Shown: one piece after another, positions 16,655 through 25,137 of the stretch
Layout of the letters: each line of letters starts with the position of its first letter
How positions within the stretch are numbered: the stretch's first letter is position 1
NCBI RefSeq assembly: GCF_004341685.1
Contig: NZ_SMAA01000005.1
Span: 1 to 64,000 of the forward strand
From: Pectinatus cerevisiiphilus
Lineage (GTDB): Bacteria; Bacillota; Negativicutes; Selenomonadales; Selenomonadaceae
Reading direction: 5' to 3'
Length of the DNA: 64,000 nucleotides
Notes under the pieces: generated by a model
Seen by the model: only the letters and a program-made list of their open reading frames with translations
The model's database searches: none
Told to the model about the DNA's origin: nothing
Position numbers and translations under genes: made by a program

Positions 16655-17917
16655 ATGGACGCAATTCAAAATCTTATACGTTTCATTTTGGATTTAGGCG
16701 CTACTGTAATGATGCCTATAATCATAATGCTTTTGGGCTTAGGATTAAGGCAAAAGTTTTCGCAAGCTATTCGTTCAGGTTTAACCGTTGGCATGGGTTT
16801 TGCCGGTATATTTTTGGTAATAGGTCTTTTTTCAAGTAATCTTTCTCCCGCAGCCAAAGCTATGGTAGAAAATTTTGGTCTCCATCTTGATGTCCTTGAT
16901 GTCGGCTGGCCCGTACATGCCGCAATAAGTTTCGGTACACCTATAGTGCCAATCGTATTCATTATGGGCGTATTAATAAACATCATAATGCTGACAATGA
17001 ATTGGACTAAAACGATGGATATTGATTTATGGAATTATTGGCATTTCATCTTTGCTGGTGGTTTAGTAATGTACAAGACAGGAAGCACCGTCCTTGGCAT
17101 CATCGCTTCTTGTATAACAATTATCATCGTTCTCAAATTAGCTGATTATACCCAACCTTATGTTGAAAAATATTTTGGTATGCCGGGGATCTCTCTACCA
17201 CATACAGAGGATGTCGGTTGGGCTCCAATATGTATTTTGCTCAATAAAATAATTGATAAAATTCCTGTTATAAATAAAATCGAACTTAATCCACAGTCAA
17301 TCCAAAAACATTTTGGTGTAATGGGTGAACCCATGTTTATAGGCCTTGTACTTGGCGGTTTTATTGGATTTTTAGCTGGCTATGATTCTAAGGGAATTAT
17401 TCAACTAGGTATTAATATGGCTGCTGTTATGTTTTTATTACCACGCATGTCAAAAATACTCATGGAAGGCCTTATGCCTTTATCAGATAGTGCCCGTGAA
17501 TTTTTGAACAGCAGATTTCCTGGCAAAAAAGTTTTTATCGGTCTTGATTCAGCCGTTGTAGTCGGCAATCCCTCAGTAATGGCAGTATGTCTGTTGATGA
17601 TTCCTATCACATTACTGTTAGCAGCAATATTGCCTGGTAACCGCATAATGCCCTTCACTGATTTAGCTGGTTTATGTTTCTGTCTTCTCTGGGCCGTAGG
17701 TGCTTCACGCGGCAATGTATTTCGTGGGCTTATCATCAGCACGATACTTATGATTTTCATTCTTTATATTGCTACAGATATAGCTCCAGTAAGTACAATA
17801 ATGGCTAAAGAAGTTGGTTTTCCTTTCCCCGAAGGCACACTTGCAGTATCTTCTCTTGATGGTGGATCACATTTCATTCCTTATATAATTTATAAAATCA
17901 TTGCTTTTTTCCAATAG
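16655..17917 (+). CDS. gatC: PTS galactitol-type EIIC permease
   Basis: The membrane permease of a Gat-family PTS (420 residues, about ten hydrophobic segments), which carries the polyol across as it is phosphorylated. The N-terminal FILDLGATVMMPIIIMLLGL, the loop WPVHAAISFGTPIVP near residue 90, and GLDSAVVVGNPSVMAV near 295 are typical of GatC. A GGAGAG site precedes the ATG. Here EIIC comes first and EIIA and EIIB follow after a small gene and a GpsA-like dehydrogenase. Gat-type permeases also serve xylitol and arabitol, so galactitol specificity is not implied. Confidence 0.9.
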   Translation: MDAIQNLIRFILDLGATVMMPIIIMLLGLGLRQKFSQAIRSGLTVGMGFAGIFLVIGLFSSNLSPAAKAMVENFGLHLDVLDVGWPVHAAISFGTPIVPIVFIMGVLINIIMLTMNWTKTMDIDLWNYWHFIFAGGLVMYKTGSTVLGIIASCITIIIVLKLADYTQPYVEKYFGMPGISLPHTEDVGWAPICILLNKIIDKIPVINKIELNPQSIQKHFGVMGEPMFIGLVLGGFIGFLAGYDSKGIIQLGINMAAVMFLLPRMSKILMEGLMPLSDSAREFLNSRFPGKKVFIGLDSAVVVGNPSVMAVCLLMIPITLLLAAILPGNRIMPFTDLAGLCFCLLWAVGASRGNVFRGLIISTILMIFILYIATDIAPVSTIMAKEVGFPFPEGTLAVSSLDGGSHFIPYIIYKIIAFFQ

Positions 17918-17982
17918 TATCATTATAAAAATATATCCATCGTCAAACTTTCTACTAATTTTGGTTATTAGGCAAACAAAAA

Positions 17983-18012
17983 GGCATGGAATAGATTCCT
18001 CTATTCCATGCC
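17983..18012. other. Perfect 12-bp stem-loop between gatC and a small gene
   Basis: GGCATGGAATAG at 17983-17994 pairs perfectly with CTATTCCATGCC at 18001-18012 around a six-base loop. No T run follows on the plus strand, while the minus strand reads TTTTTG after the stem. In the operon direction it may protect or separate the gatC message; in the other direction it could stop antisense transcripts. Confidence 0.6.
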
Positions 18013-18037
18013 ACTAACCTAAAGACGAGGTAAACTT

Positions 18038-18196
18038 ATGTTTCTTATTCAAACAATGCGTATAATGGCAGGTCCTTATCTATGTAATTTGGCAGATATG
18101 TATTATGCAAACCAAGACATATTAAACACAATCGTCGTATTATGCGGCGCTGCCTGGATATTTTACAAACGATATACACAAAAAACATCTGTGTAA
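18038..18196 (+). CDS. Small hypothetical membrane protein, 52 residues
   Basis: An ATG at 18038 preceded by GACGAGG (seven bases) opens a 52-codon frame ending TAA at 18194-18196, 29 bases before the GpsA-like gene and in the same direction. The N-terminus reads MFLIQTMRIMAGPYLC. A hydrophobic stretch (TIVVLCGAAWIFY) near residues 32-44 is followed by a basic tail KRYTQKTS, suggesting one membrane span. I do not recognise a family. Its position in a PTS operon, its own ribosome site and tight spacing make it a credible gene; a function in transport or stability of the permease is only a guess. Confidence 0.6.
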   Translation: MFLIQTMRIMAGPYLCNLADMYYANQDILNTIVVLCGAAWIFYKRYTQKTSV

Positions 18197-18225
18197 AAAT
18201 AATAATATAAAGGAGTAATGTAAAA

Positions 18226-19305
18226 ATGGCAAAAATAACAGTCATCGGTGCAGGTGCAATGGGAAGTGCTTTTACCAAACCTATAGCGGATAATGGTAAC
18301 GATGTAAGATTATGGGGTTCCCCTCTTGATAATTCTATAATAGATAGTCTTAAAGCTGGTAAAAACCATCCCAAACATAACTATCCCTTACCAAAATCTG
18401 TTAAATTTTTCTATCATAATGAATTAGCAGAAGCGCTTAAAGATACTGATGTTGTAGTAATGGCAATTACTTCTGATGCCTTAGGTACTGTTTTTGAACA
18501 GGTGGTTCCTTACTTAAAACCTGGGATGCTGGTAGGCAGTGTAACCAAAGGTTTTAACTATGATAAATCAGGTAAAATAGTACTTTTACCCAATATTTTA
18601 GCAGAACGCCTCCCCAGCAGGTTAAAACAACAAATAGATTTTGTTTTTGTTGCCGGTCCATGTAAAGCTATTGAAGTATTATGGGGTGTTCCCACATCTG
18701 TAACTTATGCCAGCACTAATATCAAGGCTGCGGTAAAATTACGTACTCTAGCTGAAACAGAAGTATATAATATCGATACGACAGACGACGTAACCAGCAC
18801 CGAACTTTGTGCTGCCATGAAAAATGCCTATTGTGTAGGTCTAGGCATGGCTGAAGGTTTTCCTCAGCAAAAAGGAGGATTTCTTCACAAAAATACTAAA
18901 GGCGCATTATTTACATATGCTGTTACTGAAATGGGCATTTTTGCAAAAGCGCTTGGTGGAACACTGGGACCAGTGCTCGGCCTGCCTGGTATGGGAGACT
19001 TAGAACTTACCGGTGAAGCGGGTCGTAACCGCACTCTAGGTGAAGCTATTGGCAGCGGATTATCTGCAAGTCAAGCAATTGCCAAGATGAAAGAAAATGA
19101 TATTACCGTAGAAGGTTATCCTGCCATAAAATTCGGTTATCTATTAATGAAATCCTTAGAAAAAGAAGGGAAAATACCTTCTGCCAGCATGCCATTACTG
19201 TCTGGATTATACGACATACTTTATAATGATGCGGCCGGTTATGAATCAATTAAAAAGCTTGTCAAGCTCTGCACTGCTGCCAACATCAGCAACAGAAAAA
19301 TGTAA
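18226..19305 (+). CDS. GpsA-like NAD(P)-dependent glycerol-3-phosphate dehydrogenase homologue
   Basis: A 359-residue protein of the GpsA family. The Rossmann motif GAGAMGSAF starts at residue 8, the substrate-domain motif AMKNAYCVGLGMAEG near 203 contains the catalytic lysine, and AGRNRTLGEAI near 265 replaces the usual SRNxxxG signature. True GpsA makes glycerol 3-phosphate for lipids, but this copy is placed inside a galactitol-type PTS operon under sigma-54 control and slightly longer than typical (about 330-340). I infer that it oxidises the polyol phosphate delivered by the PTS, taking the place of GatD. A second housekeeping gpsA elsewhere would support this. Confidence 0.8.
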   Translation: MAKITVIGAGAMGSAFTKPIADNGNDVRLWGSPLDNSIIDSLKAGKNHPKHNYPLPKSVKFFYHNELAEALKDTDVVVMAITSDALGTVFEQVVPYLKPGMLVGSVTKGFNYDKSGKIVLLPNILAERLPSRLKQQIDFVFVAGPCKAIEVLWGVPTSVTYASTNIKAAVKLRTLAETEVYNIDTTDDVTSTELCAAMKNAYCVGLGMAEGFPQQKGGFLHKNTKGALFTYAVTEMGIFAKALGGTLGPVLGLPGMGDLELTGEAGRNRTLGEAIGSGLSASQAIAKMKENDITVEGYPAIKFGYLLMKSLEKEGKIPSASMPLLSGLYDILYNDAAGYESIKKLVKLCTAANISNRKM

Positions 19306-19310
19306 TATGC

Positions 19311-19358
19311 GGGGAGGTGAATCGTCTATTATAAAAAACAAATAATAGACAACGTTTT
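19311..19358 (+). promoter_or_regulatory. Displaced ribosome-binding site with hairpin before gatA
   Basis: The only good Shine-Dalgarno for gatA, GGGGAGG at 19311-19317, lies 41 bases before its ATG. Between them a perfect 9-bp stem, GTCTATTAT 19324-19332 with ATAATAGAC 19342-19350, could fold out and bring the site to within about 14 bases. Confidence 0.45.
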
Positions 19359-19826
19359 ATGGAAAAAACATTTCAATTTGATACATCTGTAAATCAAATA
19401 GCATTGGAAGCCAATAATGCAAAAGACGCACTAAAAAAAATTAGTTCTTTATTATATGACTTTGGTTATGTAAAAAGCACTTATCCAGAAGCAATAATTA
19501 CTAGGGAAAAATCTTTTCCCACAGGGCTTCCTTTCGAAAAATGTGGTATTGCTCTTCCGCACACTGATTGTTGCCACGTAAATAAACCCATGATCTCTAT
19601 TTCTACACTAAAAACTCCTGTCGTCTTCAAAAATATGGGAGACGCTAGTCAAGATGTATCTGTAAAAATGATTTTCATGCTTGCTATGAAAAAAAGTGAA
19701 AATCAGCTTCAATTATTATCTGAACTCATGGAAAATTTGCAGGATAATATTCTCATGGAAAATCTGCTTCAAGCACATTCTTCAGAAGAACTTACAAAAC
19801 TCATGTCAGGAAGAATAACTGTATAA
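19359..19826 (+). CDS. gatA: PTS galactitol-type EIIA
   Basis: A 155-residue EIIA of the fructose/galactitol fold. It takes phosphate from HPr on the histidine in GIALPHTD (about residue 68) and passes it to EIIB. The C-terminal half keeps the usual LLSELMENLQ helix. It follows the GpsA-like gene by 53 bases and precedes gatB. Start choice is uncertain because the nearest ribosome site is separated from the ATG by a hairpin, but the frame is closed by a stop just upstream so no longer version exists. Confidence 0.87.
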   Translation: MEKTFQFDTSVNQIALEANNAKDALKKISSLLYDFGYVKSTYPEAIITREKSFPTGLPFEKCGIALPHTDCCHVNKPMISISTLKTPVVFKNMGDASQDVSVKMIFMLAMKKSENQLQLLSELMENLQDNILMENLLQAHSSEELTKLMSGRITV

Positions 19827-19934
19827 GTAAAAACAATTTCACTTATATCGACTGCTATTGATTAATGATAGATTAATGATAATTAATATATTTATTTAAA
19901 TAAAATTTAAAAAGAAAAAAGAGAGGTATTTATA

Positions 19935-20234
19935 ATGAAATACAGATTATTAGCCATATGTGGCTCAGGTATCGCCACTTCAACAGTTGCCGCTGAAAAG
20001 TGCCGCAAACTTTTAACAGAAAAAGGGATTGACGTAGAAGTTCTCGAATGCAATGCCACTGATATAACAGCCAAGCTATCCACTTTTCAACCACATGTAG
20101 TAGTTCCGACAACCACGATTTCTGACTCTATGCTCGGTGGTGTAAAAAGATTTCCAGGACTTCCTTTCATCACAGGTATAGGTACTGAAAAAGTCGTAGA
20201 TGACATTGCTGAATATTTAAAGAGTATAAAATAA
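19935..20234 (+). CDS. gatB: PTS galactitol-type EIIB
   Basis: A 99-residue cytoplasmic EIIB whose phosphorylated cysteine is in the P-loop-like motif ICGSGIATSTVAAEKCR near residue 9. It receives phosphate from GatA and phosphorylates the incoming polyol at GatC. AGAGAGG precedes the ATG. It is the last gene of the sigma-54 operon and is followed by a bidirectional terminator. Confidence 0.9.
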   Translation: MKYRLLAICGSGIATSTVAAEKCRKLLTEKGIDVEVLECNATDITAKLSTFQPHVVVPTTTISDSMLGGVKRFPGLPFITGIGTEKVVDDIAEYLKSIK

Positions 20235-20313
20235 TACGTTCCCCATATGCTTGCACCATGTTATATATAGTATGTTAGATAAACTGTTTTCAATAGTATA
20301 AACTTTTTTACTA

Positions 20314-20357
20314 ATGCAAAAGAGGAAACCATTTAAAAATAGTTTCCTCTTTTATGC
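20314..20357. terminator. Bidirectional terminator between gatB and srlB
   Basis: GCAAAAGAGGAAAC from 20316 pairs with GTTTCCTCTTTT and following bases to 20356 around an AT loop, with T-rich sequence on either side. It separates the convergent galactitol and glucitol operons. Confidence 0.85.
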
Positions 20358-20397
20358 ATTCCCACTTGCTACTCATTACTGCCATTCATCTAATATT

Positions 20398-20760
20398 TTA
20401 GCCAATTGTAATAATATCACCAATTTTAGGTACTGGTGCACCATCACCGCTGAGATTTATCTGTCCTGGTAATTCAACTTCAGCTTTGTCAGTAAATTTC
20501 AATGTACAATGTCCCAATGTCTTTAATGTATGCTGTGCTTCTTCACCTACAGCAGTTACCGTATAGGTTTTTTCACCTATTACAAATTTATCTCCTACAG
20601 CCACTGGTTCACTGAGTTCTCCTTTAGTATGCATAAAACATACTTCGGCTAATGCTTCCATTTCACATTGCTCAAATATAACCATGTCACCGGCTTCCAA
20701 TAAATCCCCTGCTAACGGTCCAATACTAGTTATTTCTACACTGTACTTCAAACTGACCAC
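20398..20760 (-). CDS. srlB: PTS glucitol/sorbitol EIIA
   Basis: A 120-residue EIIA of the glucitol family (GutB/SrlB), a small all-beta phosphocarrier. The phosphorylatable histidine is probably in EVCFMHTKGEL near residue 43. KYSVEITSIGP at the N-terminus and the C-terminal INLSGDGAPVPKIGDIITIG are family-typical. It is the last gene of the operon: G1PDH homologue, gutM, srlA, srlE, srlB. Confidence 0.88.
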   Translation of the reverse strand: MVSLKYSVEITSIGPLAGDLLEAGDMVIFEQCEMEALAEVCFMHTKGELSEPVAVGDKFVIGEKTYTVTAVGEEAQHTLKTLGHCTLKFTDKAEVELPGQINLSGDGAPVPKIGDIITIG

Positions 20761-20918
20761 TCCTAAAATATTACTTTAATTTTCAAATTGTATTATTTGC
20801 TATTACCATCCAGATATCCTTTTTATAAAAAAATATCAGTTTAAGTATTTATCACTTAAACTAAACAAACTCAGATGAGTGCCGATATGCTCCCACCTGA
20901 ATTTGCTGTGAAATTTTA

Positions 20919-21908
20919 TTATGCAAATAAGCCAATGCCTACAAAATATGCCACAATAACACCTATTGGTCCGCCAACAGCACGCGACATAAGTATCGCC
21001 GGTACACCTATATCAACTGTTTCCGGTTCTGCTTCCATAAGACTCAGGCCTACCGGCATAAAGTCACAACCGACCTGTGAATCTATTGCAAACAATGCTG
21101 GAAGGGCAAACTGTGGTGAAATTGCCCCTGCCCCAATCTGTGTCCCGATAAGTACGCCGATAACCTGGGCAATAACTGCACCTGGGCCAAGCATCGGCGA
21201 AAGAATAGGCAAAGAACAAATTACTGATATAACGAACAATCCCGGTAATGAACCTGCATACGGTGAAAGATGTACCGCTATAAAATCGCCAAGGCCAGAA
21301 CCCATTATCAATCCTATAATCATACTGACAAAGGCCATAAACGGCAGTATTGTCTTGATAACCATGTCTATCGTATCGCGACCTGCTTGGAAAAAGATTG
21401 CTATTACACTACCAGCAGCCTTACCGAATCTTGTAAGTATATTTCCTTTTCCTGATGACGTTCCTGCCGGTGCGGCAGTTTTTGTTGCTGGTGTTGCTGC
21501 TGTCGGTGCTGGCTGTGGTGTGCTTGCCGCAGCTCCATCGGCAGTCACTGCGCTTATACCGTCTTCTTTTACATCTGATACATATATTGTTTCATTTATG
21601 AATGCTGCTAAAGGCCCTGATTTTCCTACCGGTGTTAAATTTACTGTAGGGATCCCTTTTTTCGGATATATACCACAGCGTAAAGTACCACCGCAATCTA
21701 CAATTGCCACTGCTATTTCTTCATCTGGTACGCCATTTTTGAAACCATCAATTAATTCTGCACCTAATATTTTCGCTATTTTATCTGCTATTGCTGGTTT
21801 TTCACCACCAGTTATATATACGACTTTGTTTCTGGTTCCCTCCAGTTTTATGGTGAGCGGCCCGCCAAAACCGTTTGGTCCTCTTTCTATTCTAACTGCA
21901 TTAGCCAT
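20919..21908 (-). CDS. srlE: PTS glucitol/sorbitol EIIBC component (SrlE)
   Basis: A 329-residue protein with an N-terminal EIIB domain (phosphorylated cysteine in [16 protein letters not shown] near residue 75), an Ala/Pro/Thr-rich linker (about residues 148-172) and a C-terminal membrane part beginning [22 protein letters not shown]. This matches SrlE/GutE. The linker is longer and more alanine-rich than I recall in E. coli. A long open frame on the opposite strand (20875-22134) is a shadow of this gene. Confidence 0.9.
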   Translation of the reverse strand: MANAVRIERGPNGFGGPLTIKLEGTRNKVVYITGGEKPAIADKIAKILGAELIDGFKNGVPDEEIAVAIVDCGGTLRCGIYPKKGIPTVNLTPVGKSGPLAAFINETIYVSDVKEDGISAVTADGAAASTPQPAPTAATPATKTAAPAGTSSGKGNILTRFGKAAGSVIAIFFQAGRDTIDMVIKTILPFMAFVSMIIGLIMGSGLGDFIAVHLSPYAGSLPGLFVISVICSLPILSPMLGPGAVIAQVIGVLIGTQIGAGAISPQFALPALFAIDSQVGCDFMPVGLSLMEAEPETVDIGVPAILMSRAVGGPIGVIVAYFVGIGLFA

Positions 21909-21923
21909 TTTTTATATCCTCCT

Positions 21924-22472
21924 TTATACCTGCATACCTTTTTTCTTCATCATATACAGTGTGATCTTTTCTGTAATAATACCGCGAATCAATATTACAA
22001 TTACACCTGCTATAAAGTACCGCACAGCAAGCTCACTTGTATCTAATCCCAGCTGGGTAATACCGTTTGCAATACCAAGCCACACAAAAAGTTCTGCCGG
22101 GTTAGCATGTGGGAAAAGACCAGTTATCGGATGACAAAAGCTAATACATGAATCCATAAAGGCCGGTTTGTACTTCTCTGGCAGGAAACGTCCTAACGTA
22201 TATGCCATGGGGTTGCCCAAAAAGAACATGGCAATTACATTAAAAACAGTATAACGCAGAATAATATTTTTGCTTGTCAACTTAGCAAATTTATTTATCC
22301 TTTCCTGTCCCAAAATATTTATAAATGCATTAATAGCTGTAATAAGCGCTATCAATGTGGGCAGCATACCGGTAACCATACCAACGAAGCTCTCCCCGCC
22401 TTTATGGAAAAGGCCGATAAACCCTGCTGCCAATACCCCCAAATACTGCATAATCCCTGTTACTCCATCCAT
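21924..22472 (-). CDS. srlA: PTS glucitol/sorbitol EIIC component (SrlA)
   Basis: A 182-residue membrane protein typical of SrlA/GutA, one half of the split glucitol permease. FIGLFHKGGESFVGMVTGMLPTL near residue 20 and the NPAELFVWLGIANG loop near 120 are characteristic. It starts 15 bases before srlE and partners with it in the membrane. A possible internal promoter lies upstream at 22652-22681. Confidence 0.9.
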   Translation of the reverse strand: MDGVTGIMQYLGVLAAGFIGLFHKGGESFVGMVTGMLPTLIALITAINAFINILGQERINKFAKLTSKNIILRYTVFNVIAMFFLGNPMAYTLGRFLPEKYKPAFMDSCISFCHPITGLFPHANPAELFVWLGIANGITQLGLDTSELAVRYFIAGVIVILIRGIITEKITLYMMKKKGMQV

Positions 22473-22651
22473 CTTTGTTCCTCCTCAATATTTTTTACGA
22501 ACTTTGATAACCCCTTTGTGTAAGAAAGAATTTGCACTCCCTTCAACGATAGATTTATGTAAATGCCTACAGTCTACACTTGTTAGTTATTTAAATACAC
22601 AAACAATTTCTCCACTTTTACTGTATAATCATTGCAATACTTATATTAATT

Positions 22652-22681
22652 ATTATAAATTAGATATTGCAAATTTTCTAA
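22652..22681 (-). promoter_or_regulatory. Possible internal promoter before srlA
   Basis: Minus-strand TTAGAA (22681-22676) and TATAAT (22657-22652) are 18 bases apart, in the 240-base gap between gutM and srlA. The -35 is weak. Confidence 0.3.
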
Positions 22682-22713
22682 CTATTTTATAAGTGACATA
22701 TATAAAAAAACAC

Positions 22714-23079
22714 TTATGCCACACTTAACTTTTCTTCTAAGCTTGTTAAGGCTTGTAACAATGCCTGGTTTTTCTTTTTTTCCTTCAAGGCTTCCTGCTT
22801 TAACTCCATATAATTTTTGCCTTCCCATTTGGCAATATTCTTAAATCGAGCCAGCAAAGTAACGCCCTTCATCTGTTTTGCCTCAATTATTTGCCCAGAA
22901 TCGTCAGTTACTAAAACAACAACATTCCCTGATGATAGTTTACGTTTCTTTACCCCTATACCAACATGTCCTTTATCCATAAGCTTTCTCACAGTTGCCT
23001 TAAAATGATTCATCTGCATATATACAAAAAAACATTGAGCAATATATAAAACAAAGGCAAGTAATAATATCTTTTCCAT
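22714..23079 (-). CDS. gutM: Glucitol operon activator GutM
   Basis: A 121-residue GutM-family protein. The N-terminal 18 residues form a hydrophobic segment (ILLLAFVLYIAQCFF), then comes the family core MNHFKATVRKLMDKGHVGIGVKKRKLSSGNVVVLVTD. GutM is known in enterobacteria as an activator of the glucitol operon, though the membrane-like N-terminus makes the mechanism unclear. It sits between the dehydrogenase and the PTS genes, as in many glucitol operons. Confidence 0.85.
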   Translation of the reverse strand: MEKILLLAFVLYIAQCFFVYMQMNHFKATVRKLMDKGHVGIGVKKRKLSSGNVVVLVTDDSGQIIEAKQMKGVTLLARFKNIAKWEGKNYMELKQEALKEKKKNQALLQALTSLEEKLSVA

Positions 23080-23149
23080 ATTTGCTCCTTCTATTTTTGC
23101 AGGATAAAAGAGATATATCTTTTATCCTGCAACTACAATTTACTATAAC

Positions 23150-24520
23150 TTATTGTTTAATAAAATCATCTATTATCTTTGTATATTTTTCTGTCAACCC
23201 TAAGTCTGAAAGCATATTCAAGATAGTATAACGTTGACGGACTTCTTTAGCTATCAACATACTATTATGAACTATTGTTTCATCGACGCCGACTTCCTGT
23301 GGACGAAGCGGTGCACCGGCTTTTTTCATAATATTTTCAATAAATACTGATGTTTTAGCAGTTTTTGCCAAAGCCAGTATTTTATCAAAATTATCTCTTA
23401 TCGTTTTGATTCTTTTAATCCTATTTTCTATCGAATTTCTATTATCTTTTTTAGCATTCCTTAAAATTCCTGGTGCGGCTTTTCCATAGAGTCTTTTAAT
23501 ATCTGCTTCCCATTTTTCTTCATCAAACTTTTTAGCAGCTTCAATAGCGGCATCAAAATCAACTTTTTCATGCGCAAACGTTTCATAAATTTTTCCAGCA
23601 ATGATACTGGTAAGTCCCACTTTCGTTCCATGTAAAAGAGCTTCTTTGCCTTGGAACAAAAACATCATTTCCCAATAGTGGGAAAGATGATGTTCGGAGC
23701 CAGATGCAGGACGGGAATTATTTACATAACTCATTGCTATACCTGTACGTAAAAGGCCATCCATGATATTAGCAATCGCAGTATCTGAACGAGTTTTGAC
23801 ACCATCAATATTATCTATGCATTTTTGGACAGCATCTTCCGATATTTTTGCAGTTGCTTCGCAATAATATTCATTATTTATAATTCTACTCAATTTCCAA
23901 TCTATCAGTGCCGAACATTTGCCGATCATGTCGCCCAGCCCTGCTAAAATCATCCGTTCCGGTGCTTTTTTCAGTATGTCAATATCGCCAAGAATAACTT
24001 TTGGTAATTCGCACGGAACACTAGTCTTCAAATTATCGATAGTCAATGCAGAGGTATCTGACACAAATCCATCCATGGAAGGTGCAGTAGCTACTATCAT
24101 ACCTTTTATACCGGTACGACGGCTTATATATTTAGTAAGATCGTTCAAAACGCCTGAACCAACCGCTATAAGAAAATCTGTCGAATTATCAACAGCAAGA
24201 ATAAGTTTACCCATAGCTTGTTCATCTGGAACTAGATCACGTTCTACTTGATAAACTAAAGTTTTATATTCAATATTATTCTTATCAAAGAGTTCTTCTA
24301 CCTTTTTACCTGCTACTTCATATGTGTGAGTATCTGCAATTATCAACGGATGTTTACTGTTATATTCATTTACTATATTGACAAGCTTATTTATAGCTCC
24401 ATTTTCTATAATAACTTTGTCAACCTTCATATAATGTTCATGTCCGCATTCACAATCAATTTTTTTACCAATAAAATCGTTGATTCCCATCTTTTCAACA
24501 GCAGCTGCTGTTAACTTCAT
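23150..24520 (-). CDS. Glycerol-1-phosphate dehydrogenase (AraM/EgsA) homologue, copy 1
   Basis: A 456-residue protein of the iron-alcohol-dehydrogenase superfamily, AraM/EgsA branch. Motifs: nucleotide-binding VGSGVLNDLTKY near 137, TAPSMDGFVSD near 165, metal-ligand region GLGDMIGK near 218, and SRPASGSEHHLSHYWEM and HGTKVG near 285-305, which carry the metal histidines. An N-terminal Cys-x-Cys-Gly-x-x-His motif (about 24-29) precedes the core. True family members reduce dihydroxyacetone phosphate to sn-glycerol 1-phosphate. Here it leads a glucitol PTS operon with no sorbitol-6-phosphate dehydrogenase, so it may act on the PTS-made polyol phosphate. A paralogue is at 33169. Confidence 0.82.
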   Translation of the reverse strand: MKLTAAAVEKMGINDFIGKKIDCECGHEHYMKVDKVIIENGAINKLVNIVNEYNSKHPLIIADTHTYEVAGKKVEELFDKNNIEYKTLVYQVERDLVPDEQAMGKLILAVDNSTDFLIAVGSGVLNDLTKYISRRTGIKGMIVATAPSMDGFVSDTSALTIDNLKTSVPCELPKVILGDIDILKKAPERMILAGLGDMIGKCSALIDWKLSRIINNEYYCEATAKISEDAVQKCIDNIDGVKTRSDTAIANIMDGLLRTGIAMSYVNNSRPASGSEHHLSHYWEMMFLFQGKEALLHGTKVGLTSIIAGKIYETFAHEKVDFDAAIEAAKKFDEEKWEADIKRLYGKAAPGILRNAKKDNRNSIENRIKRIKTIRDNFDKILALAKTAKTSVFIENIMKKAGAPLRPQEVGVDETIVHNSMLIAKEVRQRYTILNMLSDLGLTEKYTKIIDDFIKQ

Positions 24521-24716
24521 ATAAATCCATCCCCTCTTTATTTTACTTGCAAAACATTCTAAAAGTTACAAGTAATAATAAATTTCCATGTGTATAAACA
24601 CTTCTGTATATATAATGCCAGCAAAAATCCTAATAATTAAAATACAAAATGCGTTTAAATGCCCTTTTGTCTTTTGTTTGTTATCGTTTTTATTTTATTT
24701 GTTTTGATTTACATTT

Positions 24717-24744
24717 ATTATAACAAATTATTTTTAAAAAGCAA
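24717..24744 (-). promoter_or_regulatory. Promoter of the glucitol PTS operon
   Basis: Minus-strand TTGCTT (24744-24739) and an extended -10 TGTTATAAT ending at 24717 are 16 bases apart, about 200 bases before the start codon. The leader and the rest of the 617-base gap up to the HAD gene are very AT-rich, with repeated TTTGTTT-like words that could be regulator sites; no known riboswitch is visible. Confidence 0.55.
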
Positions 24745-25069
24745 GTATTTTTTTTAATATATTGCGTTATTTGTTTTCCTTTGACATTTATTTTTTTAGA
24801 CATACATACGCTGCTTTTATTTATGGTGAATTGTTTATATAAAATATTACAAATATAATTTCATTCTAAAAAAACAATATCTCCAATTTTCTTTTATAAT
24901 TTTCTTGTGTATAATAGACATAATATCTATATTTGTCGTTACTATCGAGATTATAGCTGTTGAATAAATCACTATTTTAACCCATAAAATTTATTAATGT
25001 ACATTAAATATATAAAAAATTCTAATTTAATGTATAAATATATAATTTTCAACATTTTTCAATAATAGT

Positions 25070-25098
25070 TTGACAATAAATCATTTATTGGCTATACT
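25070..25098 (+). promoter_or_regulatory. Promoter of the HAD phosphatase gene
   Basis: TTGACA at 25070-25075 and TATACT at 25093-25098 with a 17-base spacer, 39 bases before the start codon: a near-consensus housekeeping promoter. Confidence 0.8.
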
Positions 25099-25137
25099 CT
25101 ATTCAAGAGTATAAAGTAACTAAAGAGGTGTAAACAC

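Noticed and set aside
20875-22134. A 419-codon open frame on the plus strand
   Set aside because: It is antisense to srlE and srlA, has Pro/Ser/Ile-rich low-complexity composition, no ribosome site and no family resemblance.
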